From positions 2,418,001 to 2,482,000 of the forward strand of contig NZ_JAWJZH010000001.1 of the NCBI RefSeq assembly GCF_033063295.1: 64,000 nt of DNA. The letters are read 5' to 3'. Each line of letters starts with the position of its first letter. Within the stretch, counting starts at the first letter, position 1. The notes beneath the pieces are model-generated. The model saw nothing but the letters and a program-made list of their open reading frames with translations. It had not been told where the DNA came from and searched no databases. Position numbers and translations under genes: made by a program. Shown in pieces: positions 20,166 through 28,911 of the stretch. Origin of the DNA: Nitrosomonas sp. Is35. Its GTDB lineage: Bacteria; Pseudomonadota; Gammaproteobacteria; Burkholderiales; Nitrosomonadaceae.

Positions 20166-20579
20166 TCAAATTTCCTCAGCCGCATTCTGCCTCGACGCAT
20201 AAACATACCCCCCAATCGCTCCCACGACCAGCCCTAGCGGCGCTGCGATAAAGAGTCCGATCATCGATCCTTGGCTGGTATCTTTGGAAATGACCATCGG
20301 CCCGAGAAAACCCAGGGTAAAGAACAGTCCGCCCAGGATTAATGCACCGCCGGTAACTGCAACCAAAGTGCTTATTCTTTCTCCCGCAACCAGTTTCCAG
20401 GTAAACCACGCGGCGAAGGTTGCGCAAACAACCGAAACGGTGGCGGAAAGCCAGGCAGGAAAGCCGGTTGTAATCGTTAGAATGGTGCTGATAGAAAACA
20501 GTACAATCAAAAACATCAAAAAAGAGACGAGTGGTTTAAGGATCTGAATCATTGCAGCGTGTATCCGTTGAGTGGTCAT
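20166..20579 (-). CDS. Small integral membrane protein, unknown
   Basis: The 137-aa protein has about four predicted membrane helices (around residues 10-30, 35-55, 70-95 and 105-128) and no domain I recognise. An alternative ATG at 20552 would shorten it by nine residues. It lies between an HDOD gene and a divergent Tat-exported protein gene. Function unknown. Confidence 0.6.
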   Translation of the reverse strand: MTTQRIHAAMIQILKPLVSFLMFLIVLFSISTILTITTGFPAWLSATVSVVCATFAAWFTWKLVAGERISTLVAVTGGALILGGLFFTLGFLGPMVISKDTSQGSMIGLFIAAPLGLVVGAIGGYVYASRQNAAEEI

Positions 20580-20652
20580 TTAACAGCGCAGCATTGTAAA
20601 CTATCTCCCGGACATCCACCGCTTGGTTTTACCACATGAGGCCAGCTTCACT

Positions 20653-21816
20653 ATGAACACATTTAACCCGCAGCGGCGCAAATTATTGCAGTACGGTTTC
20701 ATGGCATTGGGTGCGTTTGCCGGTAATGTTTTGCTGCCGTCCGCTGTCCGGTCGGCAGCGTCGCTGGCAGTGCTGGGCGATCTTTTGCCGCCGGACCGGA
20801 ACGGTGTGCGCTTGCCCGCAGGATTCACTTCGCGCATCGTGGCTCATTCCGGGCAAACAATTTCCGGTTACCGCTGGCATGCCGCGCCGGATGGCGGGAC
20901 TACGTTTGCCGCCCCGGATGGCGGCTGGATTTATGTTTCCAATAGCGAATTGGACAACCAGGCGGGCGGCGTAGGCGCGTTGCGCTTCAATGCTGCCGGT
21001 GATGTTGTCGATGCGTATCCGATCCTGCAACATACTAACCGCAATTGCGCGGGCGGGCATACGCCGTGGCAGACTTGGCTGTCGTGCGAGGAAATCGATA
21101 AAGGCCGGGTGTGGGAATGCGATCCGTTTGGCCGCAAGGCGGCGCAAGTCCGCAGCGCGCTCGGCGTATTCCGGCATGAAGCGGTTGCGGTGGATACGCA
21201 GAACAAACAGCTTTATCTGACCGAAGACCAGCCGGATGGCTGTTTGTACCGCTATACCGCACATGCACTCGATGCCGCCGGCAATCCCGGTCTCGACGAG
21301 GGTGTGCTGGAAGTGGCCGAAGTCATCGATGGCCGCATTGGCGCGGTGCGCTGGCACGCCCTGCCCGACCCTCAAGCGGTTTCCATACCAACCCGAAAAC
21401 AAGTCGCCAACAGCACCCGGTTTGATGGCGGGGAAGGCATCTGGTATCACCAGGGCATCGTTTACTTTTCCACCAAGGGCGACGATCGCGTGTGGGCGTA
21501 TGACGTGGAACGCCAGCACCTCAGCATCGTGTACAACGCCGCGTTATACCCGCGGCCGGTCTTGACCGGTGTGGATAATATCACCGGCAATGCAGCGGGA
21601 GATTTACTGATCGCCGAGGATAAAGGCGATATGCAGATCGTGGTGCTGACCGCCGGTAAGATTTTGCCGCTGTTGCAGCTGGCGGGTCATGACCGCTCGG
21701 AAGTCACCGGTCCGGCGTTCAGTCCCGATGGTTCGCGCTTGTATTTCAGTTCGCAGCGCGGCAAAACCGGGCGCGCCGAGGATGGCATGACGTTTGAAAT
21801 CTCCGGGCCATTCTGA
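20653..21816 (+). CDS. Tat-exported PhoX-like / DUF839 beta-propeller protein
   Basis: The protein begins with a twin-arginine signal (NPQRRKLLQYGFMALG) and continues with a DUF839/PhoX-like propeller. Recognisable segments include GWIYVSNSEL, NCAGGHTPWQTWLSCEE and HEAVAVDTQNKQLYLTED. The GGHTPWGTWLSCEE-type block is typical of PhoX-family phosphatases and related periplasmic proteins. At about 387 aa it is shorter than PhoX phosphatases (about 650 aa), so phosphatase activity is uncertain. The ATG at 20653 is chosen because the Tat motif begins six residues later. Confidence 0.8.
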   Translation: MNTFNPQRRKLLQYGFMALGAFAGNVLLPSAVRSAASLAVLGDLLPPDRNGVRLPAGFTSRIVAHSGQTISGYRWHAAPDGGTTFAAPDGGWIYVSNSELDNQAGGVGALRFNAAGDVVDAYPILQHTNRNCAGGHTPWQTWLSCEEIDKGRVWECDPFGRKAAQVRSALGVFRHEAVAVDTQNKQLYLTEDQPDGCLYRYTAHALDAAGNPGLDEGVLEVAEVIDGRIGAVRWHALPDPQAVSIPTRKQVANSTRFDGGEGIWYHQGIVYFSTKGDDRVWAYDVERQHLSIVYNAALYPRPVLTGVDNITGNAAGDLLIAEDKGDMQIVVLTAGKILPLLQLAGHDRSEVTGPAFSPDGSRLYFSSQRGKTGRAEDGMTFEISGPF

Positions 21817-21831
21817 AGCTATTTCCTGACA

Positions 21832-21860
21832 CTTGATAAATTCCTGCCGTGAACCCATTT
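21832..21860 (+). promoter_or_regulatory. Sigma-32 (heat-shock) promoter candidate
   Basis: CTTGATA (21832-21838) and ACCCATTT (21853-21860) are separated by 14 nt. The RpoH consensus is CTTGAAA, 11-16 nt, CCCCATNT, so six of seven and seven of eight positions match with near-ideal spacing. It lies about 107 bp upstream of cbpA and would drive the cbpA-cbpM-trxC-htrA group, all proteostasis or stress genes. Confidence 0.65.
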
Positions 21861-21966
21861 AGTCGTGGAGAATGGGTAAGCAATACGGATATGCATGCAA
21901 CTTCACTAATGCGCTGAAAGCGGCAATAATGAGATGCCGGAAGCGTAATCAACGAGGGGAACTGAC

Positions 21967-22911
21967 TTGGAATTTAAGGATTACTACAAAACATTAGGTG
22001 TCTCGCGCGATGCGACAGCGGAAGAGATCAAGAAATCGTTCCGCCGATTGGCACGCAAGTACCACCCGGATGTTTCCAAGGAAACGGACGCCGAGCACAA
22101 AATGCAAGAAATCAACGAGGCTAACGCGGTACTGTCCGATCCGGAAAAACGCGCTGCCTACGATCAATTGGGGCAAGGCGGATTTCAGCCAGGCAGCGAT
22201 TTTCAGCCGCCACCCGGATGGGATAGCAATTTTGAGTTCCGGGGACGGGGATTTAACGGTGCGCAAGCAGCGGATTTCAGCGATTTCTTTGCCGAATTAT
22301 TCGGCGGCGGCATGGGCGCGGGCACGCGCCATACGCATCAACGCAAACGCGGTGAAGATCATCACGCCAAAATCATGCTCGACCTGGAAGACAGCTATCA
22401 CGGCACAACCCGCAGTTTGACGCTGCGCATGCCCAAACTCGACGATCAAGGGCGCACCGTGCTGGCCGAGCATACGCTGAATGTGCGCATTCCCAAAGGC
22501 GTACACGCCGGGCAAGTGATCCGGCTGGCCGGACAAGGCGGTCCGGGGCATGCCGGTGAAGCGGCCGGAGACTTGTTCCTGGAAGTTCACTTCAAGCCGC
22601 ATAGCCGTTACCGGATCGAAAACAAGGATGTCTATGCCACATTACCGGTCGCGCCCTGGGAAGCAATGCTGGGTGCAACCATCAAAATACCGGTGCCGGA
22701 TGGTCAAGTCGAAGTGCGTGTGCCGGAAAATTCCCAGTCCGGGCGTAAACTGCGTTTGAAAGGACGCGGCATTCCGGCGGCAACACCCGGCGATTTGTAT
22801 CTGGTGCTGGAAGTCGTGCTGCCACCGGCCACCGGTGAAAAAGAACGCACGTTTTATCAAACCATGGCGCAGGAACTCGCATTTAATCCGCGCCAAAATC
22901 TCGGAGTCTAG
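21967..22911 (+). CDS. cbpA: DnaJ-class co-chaperone CbpA
   Basis: The 314-aa protein has an N-terminal J domain with the HPD tripeptide at residues 33-35 and a Gly/Phe-rich linker (GGGMGAGTRHTHQRK). It has two DnaJ C-terminal substrate-binding domains but no Cys-rich zinc finger, which distinguishes CbpA from DnaJ. It stimulates DnaK. The start is a TTG at 21967, supported by GAGGGGA 6 nt upstream and by the J domain starting at residue 4. The CbpM gene follows after 3 bp, confirming identity. Confidence 0.95.
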   Translation: MEFKDYYKTLGVSRDATAEEIKKSFRRLARKYHPDVSKETDAEHKMQEINEANAVLSDPEKRAAYDQLGQGGFQPGSDFQPPPGWDSNFEFRGRGFNGAQAADFSDFFAELFGGGMGAGTRHTHQRKRGEDHHAKIMLDLEDSYHGTTRSLTLRMPKLDDQGRTVLAEHTLNVRIPKGVHAGQVIRLAGQGGPGHAGEAAGDLFLEVHFKPHSRYRIENKDVYATLPVAPWEAMLGATIKIPVPDGQVEVRVPENSQSGRKLRLKGRGIPAATPGDLYLVLEVVLPPATGEKERTFYQTMAQELAFNPRQNLGV

Positions 22912-22914
22912 GTC

Positions 22915-23232
22915 ATGTCGAATGAGATTGAAGCCATTTTACTGGAAGATGCCCTATTCAGCCTGGATGAGCTGGCACGAAGCTGCCATGTCAGCCGGGA
23001 GTGGATCATCGAACGCGTGCAGTGGGGCTTGTTGCGCAATGACGATTTAATCGGCGCCGACCCGGATGTATGGATATTCGATAGCCGCAGCTTTATGCGC
23101 ATCAGAAGAATCATCGCGGTAGAACGCGACTTCGAGGGCAATCCGGAATTGGCCGGACTGGTCGCCGATATGATCGAGGAAATTGAATCGCTGCGCGCCC
23201 GCCTGAAAGCATCCGGACTGGATGAAAGCTAA
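22915..23232 (+). CDS. cbpM: Chaperone modulatory protein CbpM
   Basis: The 105-aa protein has a MerR-like helical N-terminus (SLDELARSCHVSREWIIERVQWGL) followed by a short helical tail ending in IEEIESLRARLKA. This matches CbpM, which binds the J domain of CbpA and blocks its stimulation of DnaK. The start lies only 3 bp after the cbpA stop, as in other genomes, so the pair is cotranscribed. Confidence 0.92.
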   Translation: MSNEIEAILLEDALFSLDELARSCHVSREWIIERVQWGLLRNDDLIGADPDVWIFDSRSFMRIRRIIAVERDFEGNPELAGLVADMIEEIESLRARLKASGLDES

Positions 23233-23273
23233 GAAATTATCGATTCGATAAACGTATTCATCAGGAAATCACC

Positions 23274-23705
23274 ATGTCTTTACATATCGTATGCCCGCAC
23301 TGCCATGCCACCAACCGCGTACCGGCAGACCGTCTCGAGGCATCGCCCCAATGCGGCGCTTGCCATCAACCGCTGTTTGCCGCACAACCGGCCGAATTGA
23401 CGGAGCATCATTTCAACCGGCACATCACCAACAACGATATTCCGGTGCTGATCGATTTCTGGGCGCCGTGGTGCGGCCCCTGCCGCATGATGGCGCCGGC
23501 CTTCAGCAAAGCAGCGGCTGCTCTGGAACCGCACATGCGTCTGGTCAAAGTCAATACCGAAGAAGAGCAAGGATTGGCCGCTCGTTATAACATCCGCAGC
23601 ATTCCAACCTTGGTACTATTTAAAGGCGGCCGGGAAATCACCCGGCAAGCGGGCGCGATGGGCGAGCACGATCTGATACGATGGGCACAAGCCTATAGCA
23701 AATAA
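23274..23705 (+). CDS. trxC: Thioredoxin 2 (TrxC)
   Basis: The 143-aa protein has the N-terminal zinc-binding extension that defines TrxC: C7xxC10 and C27xxC30. A thioredoxin fold with WCGPC follows (catalytic Cys67 and Cys70). It reduces cytoplasmic disulfides, and zinc loss tunes its redox behaviour under oxidative stress. It lies 41 bp after cbpM and 31 bp before an HtrA-type protease gene, consistent with one stress operon. Confidence 0.95.
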   Translation: MSLHIVCPHCHATNRVPADRLEASPQCGACHQPLFAAQPAELTEHHFNRHITNNDIPVLIDFWAPWCGPCRMMAPAFSKAAAALEPHMRLVKVNTEEEQGLAARYNIRSIPTLVLFKGGREITRQAGAMGEHDLIRWAQAYSK

Positions 23706-23736
23706 TGAAAAATAATCACTAAAGGAGCGAATATTC

Positions 23737-24891
23737 ATGCCCAACGGATTCTTTTCCCGTTTCATCTGGTACACGCTGGCCGGTGTATTGCTGGTGTTAT
23801 TTTTTCACAGCTTCCTTTACCACTATTTTCCGAATATTTTTCATTGGAATCCCTTTTCCGGCCAGAGCCAGCAAGAGAGCGCGGAACCCCGCGTCGTACA
23901 GGCGCGCGGCAATCTGGCGGAAGACGAAAAAAGCACGATTGAATTATTTGAAAATTCGCGTGACTCGGTGGTGTTCATCACCACCCGCCAGCGCGTCATG
24001 GATGCCTGGACGCGCAATACTTTTTCCGTTCCCAGCGGCACCGGCTCGGGGTTTATCTGGGATGATAGCGGGCACATCATCACCAATCTTCACGTAGTTA
24101 AAGGCGCCAGCGAAGCCACCGTGCGTCTCGCCGACGGACGCGATTACAAGGCTTCCCTGGTCGGCGCAAGCCCGGCGCACGACATCGCCGTGCTGAAAAT
24201 CGGCATCGGCTTTCAGCGGCCAGCCCCGGTGCCGATCGGCACCAGCAACGATCTTAAGGTGGGGCAAAAAGTATTCGCCATCGGCAATCCATTCGGTCTG
24301 GACTGGACGTTGACCACTGGGATCGTCTCCGCATTGGATCGCTCACTCCCCGGCGGCGATGGACGCACCATCGACAATCTGATTCAAACCGACGCCGCCA
24401 TCAACCCCGGCAATTCCGGCGGCCCGCTGTTGGATTCCGCAGGCCGCCTGATCGGCATCAATACCGCCATTTACAGCCCCAGCGGCGCCAGCGCCGGGAT
24501 TGGCTTTGCCGTGCCGGTCGATACCGTCAACCGCGTCGTTCCGCAAATCATCAGCCGCGGCAAATATATCCGCCCGGCCATGGGCATCACCGTCGACAGC
24601 AAACTGAACAACCGTTTGACTCAATTTCTGAAAGTGAACGGCGTGGTTATCCTAAGCATCGGCCCCGGCTCAGCCGCCGACGAAGCCGGATTGCGCGGCG
24701 CAACACTGACCCCGGAAGGCAACATCATCGCCAACGACATCATTGTTGCCGTTGATGGAAAACCCATGGATTCAGTGGAAAAATTGCTGAACCGTATCGA
24801 TAGCTACAAAGTCGGCGACATCATCACGATTACCGTGCTGCGTAAGGGTGAGAAAATGGACGTGCCGGTTACGTTGCAACCGGGGGAATGA
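23737..24891 (+). CDS. DegS/HtrA-type trypsin-like serine protease with one PDZ domain
   Basis: The 384-aa protein has an N-terminal membrane anchor (about residues 9-30), so the protease would face the periplasm. The catalytic triad is visible: His119 in NLHVVKG, Asp149 in AHDIAVLK and Ser227 in NPGNSGGP. A single C-terminal PDZ domain follows (about 285-380), giving the DegS/HhoB-like arrangement rather than the two-PDZ DegP. It has a strong AAAGGAGCG ribosome-binding sequence. It is the last gene of the putative sigma-32 operon with cbpA, cbpM and trxC. Confidence 0.92.
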   Translation: MPNGFFSRFIWYTLAGVLLVLFFHSFLYHYFPNIFHWNPFSGQSQQESAEPRVVQARGNLAEDEKSTIELFENSRDSVVFITTRQRVMDAWTRNTFSVPSGTGSGFIWDDSGHIITNLHVVKGASEATVRLADGRDYKASLVGASPAHDIAVLKIGIGFQRPAPVPIGTSNDLKVGQKVFAIGNPFGLDWTLTTGIVSALDRSLPGGDGRTIDNLIQTDAAINPGNSGGPLLDSAGRLIGINTAIYSPSGASAGIGFAVPVDTVNRVVPQIISRGKYIRPAMGITVDSKLNNRLTQFLKVNGVVILSIGPGSAADEAGLRGATLTPEGNIIANDIIVAVDGKPMDSVEKLLNRIDSYKVGDIITITVLRKGEKMDVPVTLQPGE

Positions 24892-24960
24892 TGTTACACA
24901 GTCTGCGGAATTCGCATAAAAAGGCGGCATGCAACCGATTTGAGCAACTGACAAAGTAAT

Positions 24961-25725
24961 CTATTGATCACCTGCCAGCACAATGACCGAAAAATCATCG
25001 CTGCCGCCCGCGCGGCGTGCAGCTTTGAGGACATTCACAAGGTCTGCTTCAGACTCATTGGCAAAGAGCGCAGCAATCTGTACATCATCCAGGGCTTCGT
25101 TTAATCCATCGCTGCACAATAGAATACGTTCACCGCGTTGCAATTCATGCGTGGCGATATTTGCCCTGAAGTCATCGCATTCGGCATCCACGATGAACTG
25201 GCAAGTAAGGCCTTGCAAGATACTCGCAGAATTTGTAGCTTGCTCAGCAGTGATTTCACCGTCATCCATCAAATCGTTCAACAAACTGTGATCACGGCTC
25301 AACAGATCTGCCCGGCCATCCGCCAGAAGATAAGCCCGCGAATCGCCGACGTTAAAAATGGTCGCCGCATTTCCAAGCAAGCGCACCCCCACCAACGTTG
25401 AAGCCATACCGTACAATTTTGGATTTTCACTGAGCGCCACATAGTCTTGCTGCACTCGATGCAGCAATGTCGACAATGATTCCGTCGCGGATGCCGATGC
25501 AAGATGATCACGCAAAATTTCCAGCAAACGCCGGCTGGCCAAACGCGGCAACGTCCCGATGGCCACTCCGTCGGCAATGGCAAAATAGCGTGGCTGCGAA
25601 GTATCTACCATCCTACCTTCGCGAACACTGCCTTGATACACCTGACCGTCTAGCAAAACAGCGTCCTCGTTATGTGATTTGCCTCGACCACGCTGACTGA
25701 AGGCCGCATACTGGGAAATTTTCAT
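24961..25725 (-). CDS. PP2C-type serine/threonine protein phosphatase
   Basis: The 254-aa protein has the bacterial PP2C motif series: RGKSHNEDAVLL, FAIADGVA (metal-binding Asp), FNVGDSRAYLL, LCSDGLNEALDD and GGSDDFSVIVL. It dephosphorylates Ser/Thr residues with two Mn or Mg ions. It is soluble, with no sensor domain. No Hanks-type kinase or type VI secretion genes are adjacent, although such phosphatases often sit with them. It converges with htrA. Confidence 0.88.
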   Translation of the reverse strand: MKISQYAAFSQRGRGKSHNEDAVLLDGQVYQGSVREGRMVDTSQPRYFAIADGVAIGTLPRLASRRLLEILRDHLASASATESLSTLLHRVQQDYVALSENPKLYGMASTLVGVRLLGNAATIFNVGDSRAYLLADGRADLLSRDHSLLNDLMDDGEITAEQATNSASILQGLTCQFIVDAECDDFRANIATHELQRGERILLCSDGLNEALDDVQIAALFANESEADLVNVLKAARRAGGSDDFSVIVLAGDQ

Positions 25726-25840
25726 TGTTATTCAATACACTCCCCAAAGGATGGTAATAAAACTGATTGTTTTTCTATCAAAAAACTGTAATCCGCTATC
25801 CACAATACCAATAAATTCTCTTAACACATGATTATTCTGC

Positions 25841-28075
25841 CTAATCAATTTGAAGATTGTCATACCATTCTTGGTATATCTTAATTAGCCGTTTTTTGTT
25901 AGCAAGTACAAAACTTCGAGCAGGATTTAGCGGATCATTTTTACTTTGAAGATCTGAAAGATTTAATTTAAAACTTTCCAACTCATCATCGCTTGCAAAA
26001 ACATCGAACCCGCGCTCTTTTAAGTTGTATCCCTTAATCTTCACTGATTTATATTTTTCGATAGGATCGATATCTTGCGCCGCCCGATTAAAAGAAAAAT
26101 CGACTGCAACTTGATTACCTATCGATTGCTGCCAAGCTTTACAGATCTCATGAAACTTTAGCTGTTCACGCTTCCCCTTTCCCGTGCCATTCAGTTTCTC
26201 AGATGCAAGAATATGATCATAATCCCATGGCCTATTATGTCCTTTCCACATTAATTTATTGGATGGATCGAATCCTTTGAAAGCATCCTCAAGATATTCG
26301 CGTTGCGCATAAACCAATAACTCTTGTTGCTGACGAAGTTTCTCGATGAACAAACCTATACTCTCATTTTGCTCATCCGTTTTTTTCTCTTTACCATCTT
26401 TATTGCGAACTACAACGCCCTGCCAAAAACTTGACCAGTTAATCAATTGCTCAGGTGAACTATTTTCATCAAGCTGAAAAGCCTCATTAAGATCCGTAAT
26501 ATTCAAAGGAACAAGAACTAATCTTTTATCGCTATTCTTATTCATATCTGCGATCTTTATACTTGATAAATCACTTTCATTAATCAATCTATTGATTGCT
26601 TTCTCTTTATCTATCCCAAACCAATGAACAACGAGAGCTAACCCAATAATCCTTCTAGTATTTTTATCTTCGCAAGACATGGATATGTATTGATATCTCT
26701 TGGCAAGTAGCATCAACCAAGCAAATACTTCTCGTGATGACCAAGCAATGCTACTCCTCAGATAGGCAGGCAAACCATAGGTACGACTCTTCTCTTCGTA
26801 TAAAAAGCTTTCATCAATCCAAATTAATGCCTTCTCTAATTCACCTGAACCAAAATATTTCTCAATTCTTTCCCGTTTCTCAAGATCTTTTATATCCTTA
26901 TCAGGATTTTTGCTGAAAATTTTACGGATCTGATCTACTGTTAATTGAGATTCAATTTTTTGATCACTTTCTTCAGTCAATGCAATGCGTATGCCTAAGT
27001 TCACTAATCTCACATCAGTGATTGGCTTTTTAGCCAATTTATTCATTATTTCCTCAATTTCAGGCCAATAAGCTTTGATCATCGAATAGATAAGTTCTTC
27101 ATTATCTAGTGGTGTTCCCTGTCCATTCAACCGCTGAAATATTTGCTCAATATTATCAATACTATTTTCTATCCCCTCGTTTGACACCAATAACGCAATA
27201 AGACGACATTGTTCTGCCTTTCTCAGACCCGATTCAACAATTTCACGCTCACCCTTACTTATATCACTAATTTTATTAGCTTCCTTCGCCCAACTCTCAA
27301 CAAAGCTTATCCATTCTTCCTGAGCTAGTGCATCCCAATCTAACTTACCTTCTTTGAAGTGTCTGAATAACAAAAATACGGGCACGGGAAATTCTGCATA
27401 GTAAGGTAGTGCTAAGCTCGGTAAAGGTCTTTCATTAAAATTCTGAGAAAGGTATTTTTCTTTAAATTTATACGACAGTTTTTCACAATCATACTTTTTA
27501 AAATTTTCCTTAAAGTTATCTACTTTCCCCATAAATTCTTTTCGCTGCTCTACTTTTAAAATGCTTGCCTCATCTCCATTATGAAATCCCCATGGATGCG
27601 CTTTTGTTGCAACCCGAAACAGATATTTGCGAGTGGTATTTTTGAGAAGGCTTTTAGGAATTAGATCAAGCCACAAAACAACGTCATTACTTATTCCATC
27701 TTTCCAAGGATCAACAAACCCCCAGGCTATTGCGTTGCAGCGTTGTTGACCATCAAGAATGTGATGCGATGTATCCACTTCAGATTCTTGTGTCTGTTCA
27801 CTTTTTGCATGCGTTGGGTTGGATTTATCATGTTGTTCTTTAATTCTATCGATGATAACTATTGAGCCTATGGGAAAGCCCCGAAAAATCGAATCCCAAA
27901 GCAATTCAATTTGTTGGGGCTCCCAAACCAAACCACGCTGAAAAGAAGGCACTCTGGCTTTGATTCTATTACCAGGTGCATTATCTTCTACATTTCCCGA
28001 CCATGATCCGACTTGCCTTAATGTAAAAATAAAATAATTTTTTGTCTCACAATCAGAGTATTGAAAATATTTCAA
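25841..28075 (-). CDS. DUF262 / HNH (DUF1524-like) protein, GmrSD-type restriction factor candidate
   Basis: The 744-aa protein has an N-terminal DUF262 (ParB/Srx-like) domain with FQRGLVWEPQQIELLWDS near residues 45-62 and ILDGQQR at 106-112, the putative NTP-binding DGQQR motif. A long helical middle follows, then a C-terminal DUF1524-like HNH region with WDYDHILASEKLN (around 617-630). The GmrS and GmrD domains in one chain resemble type IV enzymes that cut DNA with modified bases, and are frequent in defence islands. The gene is much richer in A and T than its neighbours, which suggests horizontal acquisition. No partner gene is adjacent, so it probably works alone. Confidence 0.82.
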   Translation of the reverse strand: MKYFQYSDCETKNYFIFTLRQVGSWSGNVEDNAPGNRIKARVPSFQRGLVWEPQQIELLWDSIFRGFPIGSIVIIDRIKEQHDKSNPTHAKSEQTQESEVDTSHHILDGQQRCNAIAWGFVDPWKDGISNDVVLWLDLIPKSLLKNTTRKYLFRVATKAHPWGFHNGDEASILKVEQRKEFMGKVDNFKENFKKYDCEKLSYKFKEKYLSQNFNERPLPSLALPYYAEFPVPVFLLFRHFKEGKLDWDALAQEEWISFVESWAKEANKISDISKGEREIVESGLRKAEQCRLIALLVSNEGIENSIDNIEQIFQRLNGQGTPLDNEELIYSMIKAYWPEIEEIMNKLAKKPITDVRLVNLGIRIALTEESDQKIESQLTVDQIRKIFSKNPDKDIKDLEKRERIEKYFGSGELEKALIWIDESFLYEEKSRTYGLPAYLRSSIAWSSREVFAWLMLLAKRYQYISMSCEDKNTRRIIGLALVVHWFGIDKEKAINRLINESDLSSIKIADMNKNSDKRLVLVPLNITDLNEAFQLDENSSPEQLINWSSFWQGVVVRNKDGKEKKTDEQNESIGLFIEKLRQQQELLVYAQREYLEDAFKGFDPSNKLMWKGHNRPWDYDHILASEKLNGTGKGKREQLKFHEICKAWQQSIGNQVAVDFSFNRAAQDIDPIEKYKSVKIKGYNLKERGFDVFASDDELESFKLNLSDLQSKNDPLNPARSFVLANKKRLIKIYQEWYDNLQID

Positions 28076-28294
28076 TTGATTTATTCCTTTTTTATTGTTG
28101 TTGCATCAATGGCTACTTATTAACATTCTAAATACCTCCCTCAACCACCACTCCAGCATTGCCGAATTAACCACTGATGCAACAACCTTGCAGACATCAT
28201 CTAGCTCGACCACATGTTGATCTTCGGACAGCAGTGATTCCAATTTATGAAATAGGCGGATGGCTTTCAGAAATCCAGAGTATCAGGTCATGAT

Positions 28295-28884
28295 TCAGAG
28301 ATTCAAATCCGTACACCCGGAAAATACCTGCCACAAACGCACCATAGCGTAAGTATCCAATTTGCAGTATGCCAGAAGCTGTTGTTCGATCTGGGTTTTG
28401 CGTTCGGGTGCGGTATCCGGATGAATGCCTTCCAAAAAAGCATTCATCGCCATACCGCCATCCTGCACGCCATCCAAGGTATCGTACCGTAATTCAGGCA
28501 CGACAAAGCAGGCAGCACTTTCTTGATGCTCCAGCTGCCTTTCTGGCTCGGGTGGTAGTAGCGTTCACGCGCAACCGGTAGCAGATCGACGATTCGATCA
28601 TTGATCGCTAGCAGCGGTTGGCTTAAAGAAGGGAAACGCTCCGCCAATTCGCGTATGCGCGCCGTCTCAAATCCGGCGTTGTAGACAAATACCGGCTCAT
28701 CTTCTCCACAAGCGGCAATCAGGGATTGGGTGAAAGATTCCGATGGATCGTTACCTGACAGGTCGAGAAATTCAGTATGCGCAAGCCGACCCGACGCATC
28801 AAGGCGGTGCAGACTGAACTGGAACACAATTTGGCGCGTGTGGTTCCGGTGGAAATTTGCCACATTGATGAAAACCAGGCATTT
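28295..28884 (-). pseudogene. Decayed DUF2779 gene (frameshifted, N-truncated)
   Basis: Two minus-strand frames read together as the C-terminal part of a DUF2779 protein. The first, about 28503-28863, includes IVFQFSLHRLDASGRLAHTE and VFVYNAGFETARIRELAERF. The second, 28295-28501, includes PELRYDTLDGVQDGGMAMNA and LLAYCKLDTYAMVRL. A single-base indel near 28500 shifts the frame between KKVLPAL and PELRYD. The N-terminal three-quarters of the family is absent, and the sequence before the first block no longer matches. The family has an RNase H-like nuclease fold; this copy is dead. Confidence 0.75.
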
Positions 28885-28911
28885 CCGGGTGTGCAGAATT
28901 CTTTTTGGATG

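Noticed and set aside
20683..21519. Long minus-strand frame of 278 codons opposite the PhoX-like gene
   Set aside because: It is a shadow of the GC-rich plus-strand gene, which has a Tat signal and family motifs; the minus frame has neither.
28106..28270. Minus-strand frame reading KLESLLSEDQHVVELDDVCK and ending near MLISSH
   Set aside because: It looks protein-like but has no start codon, no ribosome-binding site and no family I recognise; it may be a remnant, so it is not listed as a gene.
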